Source: SHAN690 sp023262195
GTDB lineage: Bacteria > Bacteroidota > Bacteroidia > Flavobacteriales_G > Salibacteraceae
Assembly (NCBI GenBank): GCA_038142005.1
Contig: JAYQJE010000001.1
Location: forward strand, 1 to 64,000
DNA: 64,000 nt
Direction of reading: 5' to 3'
Within the stretch, counting starts at the first letter, position 1; the number at the start of each line of letters is the position of its first letter. Position numbers and translations under genes: made by a program. Positions 11,867-21,122 of this stretch are shown in pieces. The notes beneath the pieces are model-generated. The model ran no database searches, was not told the DNA's origin, and saw nothing but the letters and a program-made list of their open reading frames with translations.

Positions 11867-12778
11867 ATGCAATTTGGTAAGGTCGATCCACAACAAATAC
11901 CCCTGATAGATTTCAGCTTACCCAAAGATCCAGGAGCAAATCACAGCGTGCTTGGTGGTGTAAAAAGCACGTCATTGGATGTGAAGCTTGGTTGCTCAAG
12001 ATGGGGACAGAAAGGATGGATTGGAAATTACTACCCTGAAAAGACTCGACAAAAGGATATGCTCTTAGCCTATGCCAAACAGTTTGACACCGTTGAATTG
12101 AGCCCCACGCATTACAAAATTCCAACTGCTGCACAAGTTGAGAAATGGCGCGATGAGACCCCAGAATCCTTCCGATTTTGTCCGAAAATCTTTCAGGGCA
12201 TCTCGCATTGGGATCGACTCAGAAACACAGCTGAGCGAACCACCGACTTCTGCAGTGCGGTTATGCATTTCGAAAAAAAGCTGGGGCCGTGCTTCCTTCA
12301 ATTGCCACCCAACTTTAACCCGACCAACGGAGTTCAACTATTTGATTACATCGCTGATTGGCCGCAAGAAATTTCTTTGGCCGTAGAACTGCGACATCAA
12401 GAGTGGTTTTCGAATTCGGAAAACTCGAGTCGGTTGTTTGATGCATTGACGCAACACAACATGGCCACGGTAATCACCGACACTTCTGGCAGAAGAGACC
12501 TTATGCATATGCGCTTGACCAACAAAACGGCCTTTGTTCGTTTTGTGGGTAATGGCCTGCACACCAACGATTACCAGCGCATTGACAATTGGATATCTCG
12601 GCTTCTATACTGGAAAGAAATGGGACTTAAAGAAGTTTACTTTTTTGTGCACCAACACGATGCTTTGGATTCACCAAAACTCATTGAATACATGGCAGAT
12701 GCTTTATCTCAAAATTCGGAAATCACCGTGAAGCGCCCATCATTCAAAGAAGGAGAATCACAGTCCACACTGTTTTAA
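11867..12778 (+). CDS. DUF72 (YecE-like) domain protein
   Basis: 303 residues matching the DUF72 TIM-barrel family: GCSRWGQKGWIGNYYP near residue 44, then FDTVELSPTHYKIP, FRFCPKIFQGISH, a CFLQLPPNF strand, LAVELRHQEWF, and a C-terminal YFFVHQHD. Function of the family is not settled. The gene stops one base before the convergent stop of the GT-C gene at 12779. An unusually long N-terminal extension (about 40 residues) precedes the domain, as often seen in Bacteroidota copies. Confidence 0.88.
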   Translation: MQFGKVDPQQIPLIDFSLPKDPGANHSVLGGVKSTSLDVKLGCSRWGQKGWIGNYYPEKTRQKDMLLAYAKQFDTVELSPTHYKIPTAAQVEKWRDETPESFRFCPKIFQGISHWDRLRNTAERTTDFCSAVMHFEKKLGPCFLQLPPNFNPTNGVQLFDYIADWPQEISLAVELRHQEWFSNSENSSRLFDALTQHNMATVITDTSGRRDLMHMRLTNKTAFVRFVGNGLHTNDYQRIDNWISRLLYWKEMGLKEVYFFVHQHDALDSPKLIEYMADALSQNSEITVKRPSFKEGESQSTLF

Positions 12779-14623
12779 TCAGCGCTTTGCAAAAGGCCTG
12801 TGAAGCTTTCCTTTAAAGGGGTTTGATGGGAAATAGTAAGCATCGAATCCAATGAGGTGCAACGCTGGCGACTCATTCAACCAAACGTATGCCTTGATGC
12901 GATCAGTCTCTGAATCAAGCTCGTTCAAATAAACGGATTGATAGGCACGCTGAATATCGTAGCTTTTATTGAGGTAATCCATGAATTGGATACCGCTCCA
13001 CGTTTTTGAATCGTTCAACGTTGAGGAAGTCACTACCAGTGCACTGTTTTCAACTTCACCACGCACACTAGCCACGAGTTGAAGGTTTTTATGATCGGGC
13101 CAGGCGGAATCGGTCCAATCCATGTTGGTGGAATAAGCCTTGGGTTCTCGATTTAAATATTCATCTCCTACTGCTTTGTCTACAATCAGGTTTCGAGTAT
13201 CACATCGCCTACTTAATAAGTACGCCTCACCCGTATGATAGTGTTTCACTTCCTCCACGCAGGGATAGTGATCGATAACTGCCGCCAAAAGATCGGGACG
13301 TGTGGCGTTGGTCATGGCAAAAAAGAAATATGGCATTTGTTGCTTATCAAGATATTCCTGGATATTATTTCTGGTCCAAAGCGAATCGGCAAACACCAAG
13401 TCTTCCGCATCCACGAACCCCCAATCGCTGTAGAGCCTGGTGAAATCTTGTCGGATATCCAGCAGGTGACCCAATTTCATTTCATCCTTATTGCTTAACT
13501 CATCAAACCACATTATGGACGTTTCATATTCTGATTGATAATTGATAAAATAGTGCAGCCGATCTTGCACAACAGCCGTGGAACTGACGGCCAAAAGAAA
13601 CATTGCCGCAAATCCAATCACAGGTTGTTTTACCTCTGAAAAAGATGCCATCCAAAGCACGAAAAACGGAATCGAAAAGAAAAGCACACCTTGATGTAAT
13701 AGAGGATTGACCAACCGACTATAAGCAAAGGCAATTATATAAGGGAGTATTCCTAAAATCAGCAAGCCGAGTCTTACTGCACTCAGGTGATTATTAAATC
13801 TCAGCATTCCAGAGATACACAACACCAATACAAGACCACCAACCCACCAAGAGTAGTTGGCGGTGTATGCAATTACTTCAAAGCCATAGTCCCAATCCTT
13901 GGGTTGCAACCACTCACCTATTCCGCCTCTATTCAAATGGTGCAAGGTGACGGACAGGTGCGGCAAAAAGATAAGTGCTGCTAAAAACGAAGCACTAATG
14001 ACATAAATGATCTTGCTTCTAGGTAAACCATACAAGGAGATCGCCACCAATAATATGACCTGTAGCAAAGCGAAATAATGGGTGTATGCGGCAGCAGCAA
14101 TTCCGATCATGAGCAGGATATACCATTTGATGCGGCCATCATCAGAAGCTCTAATTCGCACAAGTAGCCATGCCACGACTAGCACAGCACAGAGTCCTAA
14201 AATATATGGCCTTGCCCACTGACTATAGGTTATGTGCAACTGCGCACTCGAAAGTATTGCAGCAGAAATCAAGGCTGTAGATTGACCGGCCAATCGGTTA
14301 GCCAAAGCGTAGGTCAACCAAATAGACCACACTCCAGCAAGCAAAAACGGAAGCTTAATCCACCAAGCAGAATAACCACCAGAAGCAGTGAGTCCCCAAA
14401 TCAACAACTGCACCCCGGCTGGGTGATTATCTCGTTTTACCGAGGTTTCAATAAAACCATCCCAGCCATTAATATAGGTGCGCAACAGGGCGCTGAGCTC
14501 ATCGTGCTGGAAGGGTAAATTCCAATACTCCCAGAATCGAAGTCCAAAAGCTACCACCATGATGAGAATGATGAAAATATGTCTTTGGATATACTGTTTC
14601 AAGTCATGAAATTCGGTAGCCAT
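12779..14623 (-). CDS. GT-C fold membrane glycosyltransferase (GT39/ArnT-like)
   Basis: 614 residues. About ten hydrophobic helices occupy the first 370 residues. The first extracytoplasmic loop carries HDEL at about residue 39, the acidic motif expected of GT-C enzymes that use polyprenyl-phosphate sugars. The C-terminal 230 residues form a soluble, probably periplasmic, domain. It likely moves a sugar from a lipid-linked donor to a periplasmic acceptor (lipid or protein). The divergent neighbour at 14670 is also GT-C, and a GT2 lipid-linked sugar synthase lies next to it, which supports a shared glycosylation role. Exact substrate unknown. Confidence 0.8.
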   Translation of the reverse strand: MATEFHDLKQYIQRHIFIILIMVVAFGLRFWEYWNLPFQHDELSALLRTYINGWDGFIETSVKRDNHPAGVQLLIWGLTASGGYSAWWIKLPFLLAGVWSIWLTYALANRLAGQSTALISAAILSSAQLHITYSQWARPYILGLCAVLVVAWLLVRIRASDDGRIKWYILLMIGIAAAAYTHYFALLQVILLVAISLYGLPRSKIIYVISASFLAALIFLPHLSVTLHHLNRGGIGEWLQPKDWDYGFEVIAYTANYSWWVGGLVLVLCISGMLRFNNHLSAVRLGLLILGILPYIIAFAYSRLVNPLLHQGVLFFSIPFFVLWMASFSEVKQPVIGFAAMFLLAVSSTAVVQDRLHYFINYQSEYETSIMWFDELSNKDEMKLGHLLDIRQDFTRLYSDWGFVDAEDLVFADSLWTRNNIQEYLDKQQMPYFFFAMTNATRPDLLAAVIDHYPCVEEVKHYHTGEAYLLSRRCDTRNLIVDKAVGDEYLNREPKAYSTNMDWTDSAWPDHKNLQLVASVRGEVENSALVVTSSTLNDSKTWSGIQFMDYLNKSYDIQRAYQSVYLNELDSETDRIKAYVWLNESPALHLIGFDAYYFPSNPFKGKLHRPFAKR

Positions 14624-14624
14624 T

Positions 14625-14632
14625 CAAAAGTA
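14625..14632 (-). promoter_or_regulatory. -7 promoter box TACTTTTG at the GT-C gene start
   Basis: Exact TAnnTTTG match lying only one base before the ATG at 14623. If used, the transcript would be leaderless or would start inside the gene. Confidence 0.4.
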
Positions 14633-14669
14633 GTGTATGCAATTCGAGCAAATGTGCGATGTTTGATCC

Positions 14670-16414
14670 ATGAAGTGGTGGCCAGAGATTTCAATCGTAG
14701 TTGTAGCCTTTGGATTGTATACAAACACCTTAAACCACGATTATGCCTTGGATGATAAGGCAATCATCGTTTTCAATGATTTCACCCAAAAGGGCTTTTC
14801 TGGAATTGGTGATCACTTTACGCATAGTTATTGGTATGGCCTGAATAAAAAGGATGCCGGAAACTATCGTCCGATCAGTGGGGTGAGTTTCAGCATTGAA
14901 AAAGGTCTTTTTGGTGATAGTCCAAAGGCTGGACATTTTTTGAATGTGCTATTCTATGCACTCTTATGTGTGGTGCTTTACCGATGGCTTCTGAGTCTAG
15001 AAATCTTGCCCAAACATTCGCTGCTGATCGCGATGTTGATTTTTGCCGCACACCCCATCCATACCGAAGTCGTGGCCAACATCAAAAGCCGAGATGAAAT
15101 CTATTGCCTGCTCTTTTTTGGTTTAAGCCTAATGAATTATTGGAAATGGCTTGAAAATGAAAAAACCCTCAACCTCATCGGTGCAGGGCTTTTTTACCTT
15201 CTCTCTTTGCTTTCGAAGGAGACGGCCATTGCGCTTATTCCAATATTCCCAATACTGGCAATGCGGAAATCAAATTCACTCATAACATCGGTAAAAAAAT
15301 CAATCGTACCCACTGCGGTGGTATTGTTTTACCTGACCTTATACCTATCCGTCACCGATCTTTTGCAAGATCAGGAGTATCATGTCTTTGATAACGCATT
15401 GGTGCAGGAGGCAAGTGGTGCTTCCATTTTGGCCACGAAGTTTTGGATCATTGGTGAGTACTTCAAATTGCTGATTGTGCCTCATCCATTGGTCTATGAC
15501 TACAGTTTCAACTCCATTTCACTGGTCGATTTCACGAGCATTCAAGTGATCATCACCGTAATCGCAATTGTAGGATTACTGGTGTGGCGCGTGCTTCAAT
15601 TTAAAAACAACGCTGACATCGAAAATCAAAACCTCACATTGATGCTGGGATTCACCATTCTGCCACTCATTCCCGTGAGTAATTTCATTTTCATCATTGG
15701 CTCTACCATGGCTGAGCGTTTTCTATTCATCCCGTCCCTTGGTTTGTGTTTGCTTTCTATGTGGTTCTTCGGCAAGCTATTGGACAAACTCACCTTAAAC
15801 AAACCTTTTATTTATTGGGGTTTTGGCCTTTTGGTGGTAGCCGCCTTCGGGGCTAAAACCTTTGATCGAAATAAAGATTGGAAGGACGATGAAACGATTT
15901 TTGCTGCGGATATAGAACACCTCCCAAATAACGCAAAGGCACATCACAACCTAGCGAACATCTATCGTGATAAAGCCGAAGCTGCAACCAATCAAGCACA
16001 GAAAGTAACCTACTATGAATCGGCCGCACGGTTAATCGAGCAGGCACTTGCCATTTATGAGGTGCAAGAGTTTCAGCGCGACTTAGGTCAGATTTATGGA
16101 GAGTTGGGAAAATGGGAAGGGTAAAAAAGGCGTTGGGGCGTTACACCAAACTCAACCCGAATGACGCCACCTCTTGGATGCAATTAGGCATAGCCTATGG
16201 CATCACCCAAGAAATGGATAATGCACGAACTTGCTTTGAAAGAGCCTACGCACTAAACCCAAACGATGAGGCGATTTGCCTTAACCTGGCAAAAACTTAC
16301 GCTATTCAAGGTGATGCAAAAAAGTCCTTGGAACAAGCCAATAAATGCTTGCAAGTTGCGCCCACGAACCAAGAAATAATAGGGTTAATTGAGCAACTAA
16401 ACCAATCGCTCTGA
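14670..16414 (+). CDS. TMTC-like GT-C glycosyltransferase with C-terminal TPR (one frame break)
   Basis: About 581 residues once one G is added to the GGG run at 16117-16119. The N-terminal 400 residues are polytopic, with an Asp-Asp pair (YALDDKAI, near residue 27) in the first loop and a HxxHTEVVANIKSRDEIY segment, both typical of the TMTC/O-mannosyltransferase-like branch. The C-terminal 180 residues hold TPR repeats (AKAHHNLANIYRDKA, ATSWMQLGIAYG, DEAICLNLAKTYA). Such proteins transfer sugars from polyprenyl-phosphate donors to proteins or glycans outside the membrane, with the TPRs perhaps binding acceptors. It ends convergently with the GT2 gene, overlapping 18 bases. Confidence 0.85.
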
Positions 16415-17359
16415 CTCTAGATACACGTTTCTATCGGGTGAATTTCTAGAAATCATTTCACCTAGAAAACCTGCCATAAACAGCTGCACTCCGATAATCA
16501 TGCTGGTAAGTCCGATATAGAAATATGGCTGTGAGGTGACCAACGGTGCTTTTACTTTTATGCTCAGGTAATAGAGTTTCTCCATACCGAGAAATGCCGC
16601 GATAATAAAGCCTACGATAAACATCAACGTGCCAATTACACCAAAAAGATGCATCGGTTTTTTACCAAATCGGCTCACAAAGGATATGCTCAATAAATCT
16701 AGCGGTCCATAAATGAAACGGTTCAAGCCAAACTTGGTGTGACCGTATTTGCGCTCTTGGTGTTGCACCACTTTTTCGCCAATATTTTTGAATCCAGCCC
16801 ACTTGGCAATTACCGGAATGTAACGATGCATTTCACCATACACTTCGATGGACTTCACCACATCATGTCGGTATGCTTTCAATCCACAATTGAAGTCGTG
16901 GAGATGGATGCCACTCATCTTTCTCGTAGCCCAGTTGTAAAGCTTGGTAGGAATGGTTTTGGAAAGCGGATCGTAACGTTTCTTTTTCCAACCCGAAACA
17001 AGATCAAACTTCTCTTCAACAATCATTCGATACAACTCAGGAATTTCCTCTGGGCTGTCTTGCAAATCGGCATCCATGGTGATGACCACATCGCCATTGA
17101 TTGCCTCAAAGCCAACGTTCAATGCGCCTGACTTTCCGTAGTTTCTTCTGAATTTGATGCCCTTAACGCAGGCATCTTTTGCATGCAGCTCCTCAATGAT
17201 GTTCCAAGATTCATCGGTGCTTCCATCGTCAATAAACCACACTTCATAAGTGTAGTGGTTTGCCTGCATCACTTTACGAATCCACTCATATAACTCAGGA
17301 AGCGACTCCGCCTCATTGAGCAACGGGATTACCACAGATATGTTAGGCCTCTCACTCAT
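16397..17359 (-). CDS. GT2 polyprenyl-phosphate glycosyltransferase (GtrB/DPM1-like)
   Basis: 320 residues. The GT-A domain shows SVVIPLLNEAESLPELY, WFIDDGSTDES, ITMDADLQDSPEEIP (the DxD-type metal site), and the conserved HDFNCGLKAYR. Two C-terminal transmembrane helices follow (about 235-260 and 270-300). This is the layout of enzymes that make polyprenyl-phosphate glucose, mannose or similar, used as donors by GT-C transferases such as the two encoded next door. Sugar identity cannot be told from sequence. Confidence 0.9.
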   Translation of the reverse strand: MSERPNISVVIPLLNEAESLPELYEWIRKVMQANHYTYEVWFIDDGSTDESWNIIEELHAKDACVKGIKFRRNYGKSGALNVGFEAINGDVVITMDADLQDSPEEIPELYRMIVEEKFDLVSGWKKKRYDPLSKTIPTKLYNWATRKMSGIHLHDFNCGLKAYRHDVVKSIEVYGEMHRYIPVIAKWAGFKNIGEKVVQHQERKYGHTKFGLNRFIYGPLDLLSISFVSRFGKKPMHLFGVIGTLMFIVGFIIAAFLGMEKLYYLSIKVKAPLVTSQPYFYIGLTSMIIGVQLFMAGFLGEMISRNSPDRNVYLESERLV

Positions 17360-17490
17360 CGGCTGCGAATATGGGTGGTTTTTTCATCAGAATGAGCGAA
17401 ATAATAATGCATTGCTACCAACGTAGTAAAACTCTTTGATTGCGCATCTCCTAAGGCAATGTTGAACCGTGGTGTTTTGATACTGCTCAA

Positions 17491-17883
17491 TCATTTTTGG
17501 TACTCGTCTTTTCCGATGAAGCCAACCATGGCATCTTTATACTGGCCAATAGAAGACAAATTATCCTCAATAATTGCCTCCACAAAGCCTGCATCAAGCG
17601 CCACGCCATGCAAGTAAACCAGCATTCCGTTGAGCGATGCATAAATGAAGGAGAATATAATGGCAGGTGAGAAAAGTTGAATGAATCGAGCAAATCCTTC
17701 GAGCTCTGTTTCTCGGTAATGCTGAAGTGTTTTAAACATCACGAATAGCACGCCAACTAGAGTAATAAATTTTGCTGGCCCAATGGGATTCATTCCAAGT
17801 GCATAGTAATAAACCAAGAACATCACGTAGCTAAAAGCCCCAGCGATGCTTCCTCCATTAAATATCGATCGGTATTTCATCAT
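17491..17883 (-). CDS. DUF4199 family membrane protein
   Basis: 130 residues with three to four hydrophobic helices. The N-terminal FNGGSIAGAFSYVMFLVYYYA and the ALNGMLVYLHGVALD region fit the small Bacteroidota DUF4199 family. Function unknown. A TACATTTG box lies 15 bases upstream, and the gene is next to the GT2 glycosyltransferase on the same strand, 130 bases apart. Confidence 0.75.
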   Translation of the reverse strand: MMKYRSIFNGGSIAGAFSYVMFLVYYYALGMNPIGPAKFITLVGVLFVMFKTLQHYRETELEGFARFIQLFSPAIIFSFIYASLNGMLVYLHGVALDAGFVEAIIEDNLSSIGQYKDAMVGFIGKDEYQK

Positions 17884-17898
17884 AGTTTAAGTGGTGCG

Positions 17899-17906
17899 CA
17901 AATGTA
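17899..17906 (-). promoter_or_regulatory. -7 promoter box TACATTTG for the DUF4199 gene
   Basis: Exact TAnnTTTG, followed by GCGCACC and the ATG 15 bases downstream. The same TACATTTGCGCACC string stands before the DUF457 gene at 29378. Confidence 0.5.
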
Positions 17907-17930
17907 ATTAATCGAAAAGGTGATTTCAGG

Positions 17931-17960
17931 TTGCGCACCTCCATCTCAATTTTACTTTTG
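17931..17960 (+). promoter_or_regulatory. SRP RNA promoter: TTG, 19 bases, TACTTTTG
   Basis: TTG at 17931-17933, exactly 19 bases, then TACTTTTG at 17953-17960. This matches the Bacteroidota sigma-A consensus in both boxes and spacing, and it lies six bases before the predicted 5' end of the SRP RNA. It is the cleanest promoter in the window. Confidence 0.8.
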
Positions 17961-17966
17961 CAGCCT

Positions 17967-18069
17967 GAAGGGCAAGTCTTATACGACCAGCTCCTGGTGA
18001 ACTCCCCCAGGTCAGGAATGAAGCAAGGGTAGCCAGTTGTAGCGGTGCGATGTAAGTAGCTTGTCCTTC
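17967..18069 (+). ncRNA. ffs: Signal recognition particle RNA (small bacterial type)
   Basis: About 103 nt. The conserved domain IV is readable: CCCCCAGGTCAGGAATGAAG, followed by CAAGGGTAGCC, the Ffh-binding apical loop region. The ends pair as AGGGCAAG (from 17969) with CTTGTCCT (to 18068), including one G-U pair, and a run of T begins at 18069 as a terminator. The RNA forms the SRP core with Ffh and targets nascent membrane proteins. Exact ends are estimated from the pairing. Confidence 0.92.
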
Positions 18070-18220
18070 TTTTTTTGCCCAAAACTTTCTGGAGATATGC
18101 AGAGACGTTGAAGTTTTGATAACACTAGCCTACACCCCACATACAGCCCATCTTGAATTTTACCTTCGAGAAGGTGAAGCTAAGGTTGATTGTCATATCG
18201 TTTGCGTTTTTAAGTGACCA

Positions 18221-18700
18221 TTAATAAACAACCAACAATCGACACCCATCTTCTCGGTAGAGCACCCAGCCCCACTCACGCTTACCGGTTTGTGTTTCGA
18301 TCTCGTAATAGTATTCTCCTGGGAAACGAGTGACGGTGAGCGTGCTGTCTAACGACTCGCATTCTGGAATCATCTGCGGAAACTTATTGATGCGTCCTTC
18401 GTAGGTTAGTCTTCTTACATCGGTATTGTTGGCCGAGTCAGCCACCCATACGTCAATCCAACCTTCGCTCTTCACTTCGGTATAAAACTTACGGTCAAAT
18501 ACGCAGAAACCATTATTGACGGTAGCTTCAGGGCAATAATTGGCCGCCCCAAACACCGTGCAACCCGAGCATTCGCCATCGCGCTCGGCTCGAGGATCAT
18601 AGTTATCCACACACAACACATCTTGACGACAGCCTCTTCGTTCGCAGCTCATGCTCATCATAAAAACTGGGCTCAATAAGGTCAGGACTCTTTTGCTCAT
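18221..18700 (-). CDS. Cys-rich lipoprotein with NYxPxAxxDGxC-type motifs
   Basis: 159 residues. Signal sequence ending MMSMSC suggests lipidation at Cys19. Two copies of a short Cys motif follow: C-x-x-NYDPRAERDGEC and ANYCPEATVNNGFC, both close to the NYNPxATxDDGSC repeats common in marine Bacteroidota surface proteins. The C-terminal half is predicted beta, ending with REWGWVLYREDGCRLLVVY. The start codon overlaps the stop of the YtxJ-like gene (ATGA), so the two are co-translated. Function unknown. Confidence 0.7.
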   Translation of the reverse strand: MSKRVLTLLSPVFMMSMSCERRGCRQDVLCVDNYDPRAERDGECSGCTVFGAANYCPEATVNNGFCVFDRKFYTEVKSEGWIDVWVADSANNTDVRRLTYEGRINKFPQMIPECESLDSTLTVTRFPGEYYYEIETQTGKREWGWVLYREDGCRLLVVY

Positions 18701-19072
18701 AATGACAAATTCGATTTAATCAATTCTTGAGAAACACGATCGTGCGAACCGTGTCCGATTACACGACCATCTTTCCAAACAATAAGTTGAGGACTTTGGT
18801 GCACAACGTTGGTTTTCTGTTCGATGGCATTGGAAACATCTCGATGTTCCAGCAAATCGATGTAATAAGACTCTGCTCCCTGGGGTAGCTCCATTGATTT
18901 CAATCTACTCATCGCGGCCAAGCTTATTCCGCATCGTGTACTATGCTTAAAAAACACTTTTGTTTTGCCATTCATTCTCAGCCAAAATTGCATTAAGCTG
19001 GTCAACTGATTGAATGCTATTCCAAGCTTCAGGAATACTGCTGGCAGATGTAAAATTGTTCCAAAAACCCAT
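18697..19072 (-). CDS. ytxJ: Bacillithiol-system redox protein YtxJ-like (one frame break)
   Basis: About 124 residues when one surplus A near 18975 is removed. The real start is ATG at 19072, giving an N-terminus ending VDQLNAILAEN before the core. Key motif: VFFKHSTRCGISLAAMSRL, the single-Cys active site of YtxJ/DUF2847 monothiol bacilliredoxin-like proteins. Their proposed role is to reduce or exchange bacillithiol mixed disulfides in the cytoplasm. The BshB1 gene at 50146 supports bacillithiol production in this organism. An exact TACCTTTG box lies 15 bases upstream. Confidence 0.85.
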
Positions 19073-19087
19073 TGGCGAGAATTGGTA

Positions 19088-19095
19088 CAAAGGTA
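19088..19095 (-). promoter_or_regulatory. -7 promoter box TACCTTTG for ytxJ
   Basis: Exact TAnnTTTG, 15 bases before the ATG at 19072. A TTG lies 16 bases further upstream, slightly short of the usual 19. Confidence 0.5.
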
Positions 19096-19233
19096 AACGA
19101 GCTTAACTACCCAAGAAACGGACCGACCATCTTCATCAAATTGTTAAAAACATTTTAATGTCACCTCAAAATCTAAGTTTTATTAAGTAAGATTTGCCGT
19201 TAATCGCAACAGCGAAATGAACTAAATAGATTT

Positions 19234-19467
19234 ATGGAAAAAAGGAAAGGCAGACCTCCAACCAAGCCAGCCGAGTTAAAAGACGGATTCTATCTCGAAC
19301 TTAGAAATAAGGGAAGTAACTCGGCAGTGAAGATTAGACGAGATAACATGGAGGAGATTGAAAAAACGATCAAGCAGTATGAGCGCGTAAAAATCGTGAC
19401 ATACCTGGGTCAGGTGGTTAAAGGTCGCTATGTTGACGGTAAAATGAAAGGCAAGAAGACGAACTAA
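19234..19467 (+). CDS. Small basic conserved hypothetical protein
   Basis: 77 residues, rich in Lys and Arg. It opens with KRKGRPPTKPAELKDGFYLE, an AT-hook-like GRP stretch followed by a segment I recall from small Flavobacteriia proteins. Then come KIRRDNMEEIEKTIKQY and a basic tail. Could bind nucleic acid (inference from charge and the GRP motif). It stands alone, followed by a good terminator, which supports a real single-gene transcript. Confidence 0.7.
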   Translation: MEKRKGRPPTKPAELKDGFYLELRNKGSNSAVKIRRDNMEEIEKTIKQYERVKIVTYLGQVVKGRYVDGKMKGKKTN

Positions 19468-19493
19468 CCCAATCTTCATTCGAATAATGCGAG

Positions 19494-19526
19494 TCCCGAT
19501 TGATTGGTTTTAATCGGGATTTTTTT
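19494..19526 (+). terminator. Rho-independent terminator
   Basis: Stem TCCCGATT / AATCGGGA (8 bp) with a 10-base loop, followed by seven T. Ends the small basic protein gene. Confidence 0.85.
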
Positions 19527-19610
19527 GTGCCCATTTTTTTCTGATACGTTAACAAAGCGACAAAAAATAAACTGAGATGCTTGTCGTTTTATTCCTCAAA
19601 TTCAACCCTC

Positions 19611-21122
19611 ATGCGCTCATCCAAGCACCTCATTCTTACGATCCTTTGCGGACTTGTTTTCAGTTTCTTATACTATCAAAGCTACCCTGGCATCAACATT
19701 CTGATTTTTGATGTACTGCTGATCTTGACGTCAATTGTGCTTTTTCCGAAAAACATCTTCAACCCACTTCGATTAATTACGGCCGGCTCAATGCTGATGC
19801 TTGGGGTCACCTTTACCATCACTGCTCAAGGCTGGACCCTTTTTGTGCACTTCATAGTCTTTGTCGCATTCAGCGGTGCGCTGGCGGCCGGCAAAGTGCA
19901 ATCGATGGTAACGATTGTCAAACTTGGGATATTCAACCTACCGCTTTCCTGCATCAAGTTTATCACCGATCTGAAAAATCCAGAGGTGCTTCCCTCACCC
20001 AAACTCCAGCGATTAATTCGCCATGCGTACTATGTGGTACCCGCGGTGGTGATCATCGCCTTCATCTACCTCTACCAAGCGGCCAATCCAATTTTTGAAG
20101 GCTATGTGGCCTCGGTGACCAGCAGTATTTCTTCCATTTTCAATTCTTTTTTCGAAATGCTCAACTGGCAATGGATCGGAACTTTCGTTTTAGGGTTGGC
20201 CATCAGCATATATGCATTTGTGCATTTTGCACCTCAGCAATGGCTAGATCAGGATGCAAACACCAGTCAGATATTAAAGCGCGTGAAGCACAAACTGGAA
20301 TCAGGCAACGGTGTTCGCGGATTTAAAAATGAGTGGCGTGCGGGTATTTTTCTCTTGGCCACGCTTAATGTGCTCATCGCCTTTGTAAATGCCATAGACA
20401 TCTATTACGTCTGGTTTAATTTCAGCTGGACAGGCGAATACCTGAGGCAGTTTGTGCATGAAGGCACTTACCTTTTGCTGCTCAGTATTCTCATCTCCAT
20501 AGCCATTGTCCTCTATTTCTTTCGAGGCAATCTTAATTTCTATCGACAGAATAAATGGATGCGATGGCTCTGCTACGGCTGGATCGCTCAAAATGGAATC
20601 ATGACTATTTCCGTACTCATTCGCAACCTGCATTACATCGACAACTTTGCGCTGGCAGGAAAACGGATCGGAGTGCTGTTTTTCTTAGCCTTGGTACTCT
20701 TTGGTTTGGCTACAGTAGCCTACAAGGTTTGGAAAAAGCAAACCTTCTGGTACCTCTTGCGATGGAATTCATTGGCCGCATTTGTGGTACTGGTTTGGTC
20801 CGCCATACCGAATTGGAATCACATCATCATTGACTACAATTTTGCACACGCTGAGGATTCATTTTTACACCTTGATTACCTCGCCTCGTTTGACAATGAA
20901 TCCATTCCCTACCTCGATGTGAGCTTGGAAGAATTGAAAAGACTTGAAGTCATTCAGAAGCAAAAATTCCCTTTCGAAGAATCTTACATGACTCCCGAGG
21001 TGTACATTCAAGAAATTGAATTCAAGAAAACCGCGCTTAATCAAACGCTTGCCGAAACCAATTGGAAAGAATGGACGCTGGCCCAGCAAAAGGCTGCGGA
21101 TTATTTGGATGGTGAGGTATAG
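19611..21122 (+). CDS. DUF4173 (DUF4153-like) integral membrane protein
   Basis: 503 residues from ATG at 19611; an in-frame TTG at 19581 is less likely. Around ten to twelve hydrophobic helices, with YYVWFNFSWTGEYLRQFVHEGTYLLLLSILIS characteristic of DUF4173 (a Trp/Phe-rich loop, then an H-E-G-T motif). A soluble C-terminus has the NIxHAEDSFLHLDYL-like and PYLDVSLEELKRL segments. Function unknown. The gene stands alone between a terminator and a low-complexity spacer. Confidence 0.85.
   Translation: MRSSKHLILTILCGLVFSFLYYQSYPGINILIFDVLLILTSIVLFPKNIFNPLRLITAGSMLMLGVTFTITAQGWTLFVHFIVFVAFSGALAAGKVQSMVTIVKLGIFNLPLSCIKFITDLKNPEVLPSPKLQRLIRHAYYVVPAVVIIAFIYLYQAANPIFEGYVASVTSSISSIFNSFFEMLNWQWIGTFVLGLAISIYAFVHFAPQQWLDQDANTSQILKRVKHKLESGNGVRGFKNEWRAGIFLLATLNVLIAFVNAIDIYYVWFNFSWTGEYLRQFVHEGTYLLLLSILISIAIVLYFFRGNLNFYRQNKWMRWLCYGWIAQNGIMTISVLIRNLHYIDNFALAGKRIGVLFFLALVLFGLATVAYKVWKKQTFWYLLRWNSLAAFVVLVWSAIPNWNHIIIDYNFAHAEDSFLHLDYLASFDNESIPYLDVSLEELKRLEVIQKQKFPFEESYMTPEVYIQEIEFKKTALNQTLAETNWKEWTLAQQKAADYLDGEV

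Noticed and set aside
16112..16414. An independent TPR gene starting at 16112
   Set aside because: It is the continuation of the GT-C/TPR gene across a one-base loss.
18161..18230. TACCTTCG box, dyad ACCTTC-GA-GAAGGT and a 16-codon GTG frame resembling a signal peptide start
   Set aside because: The frame stops after 16 residues, and the region could be just the dyad; no support for a gene.
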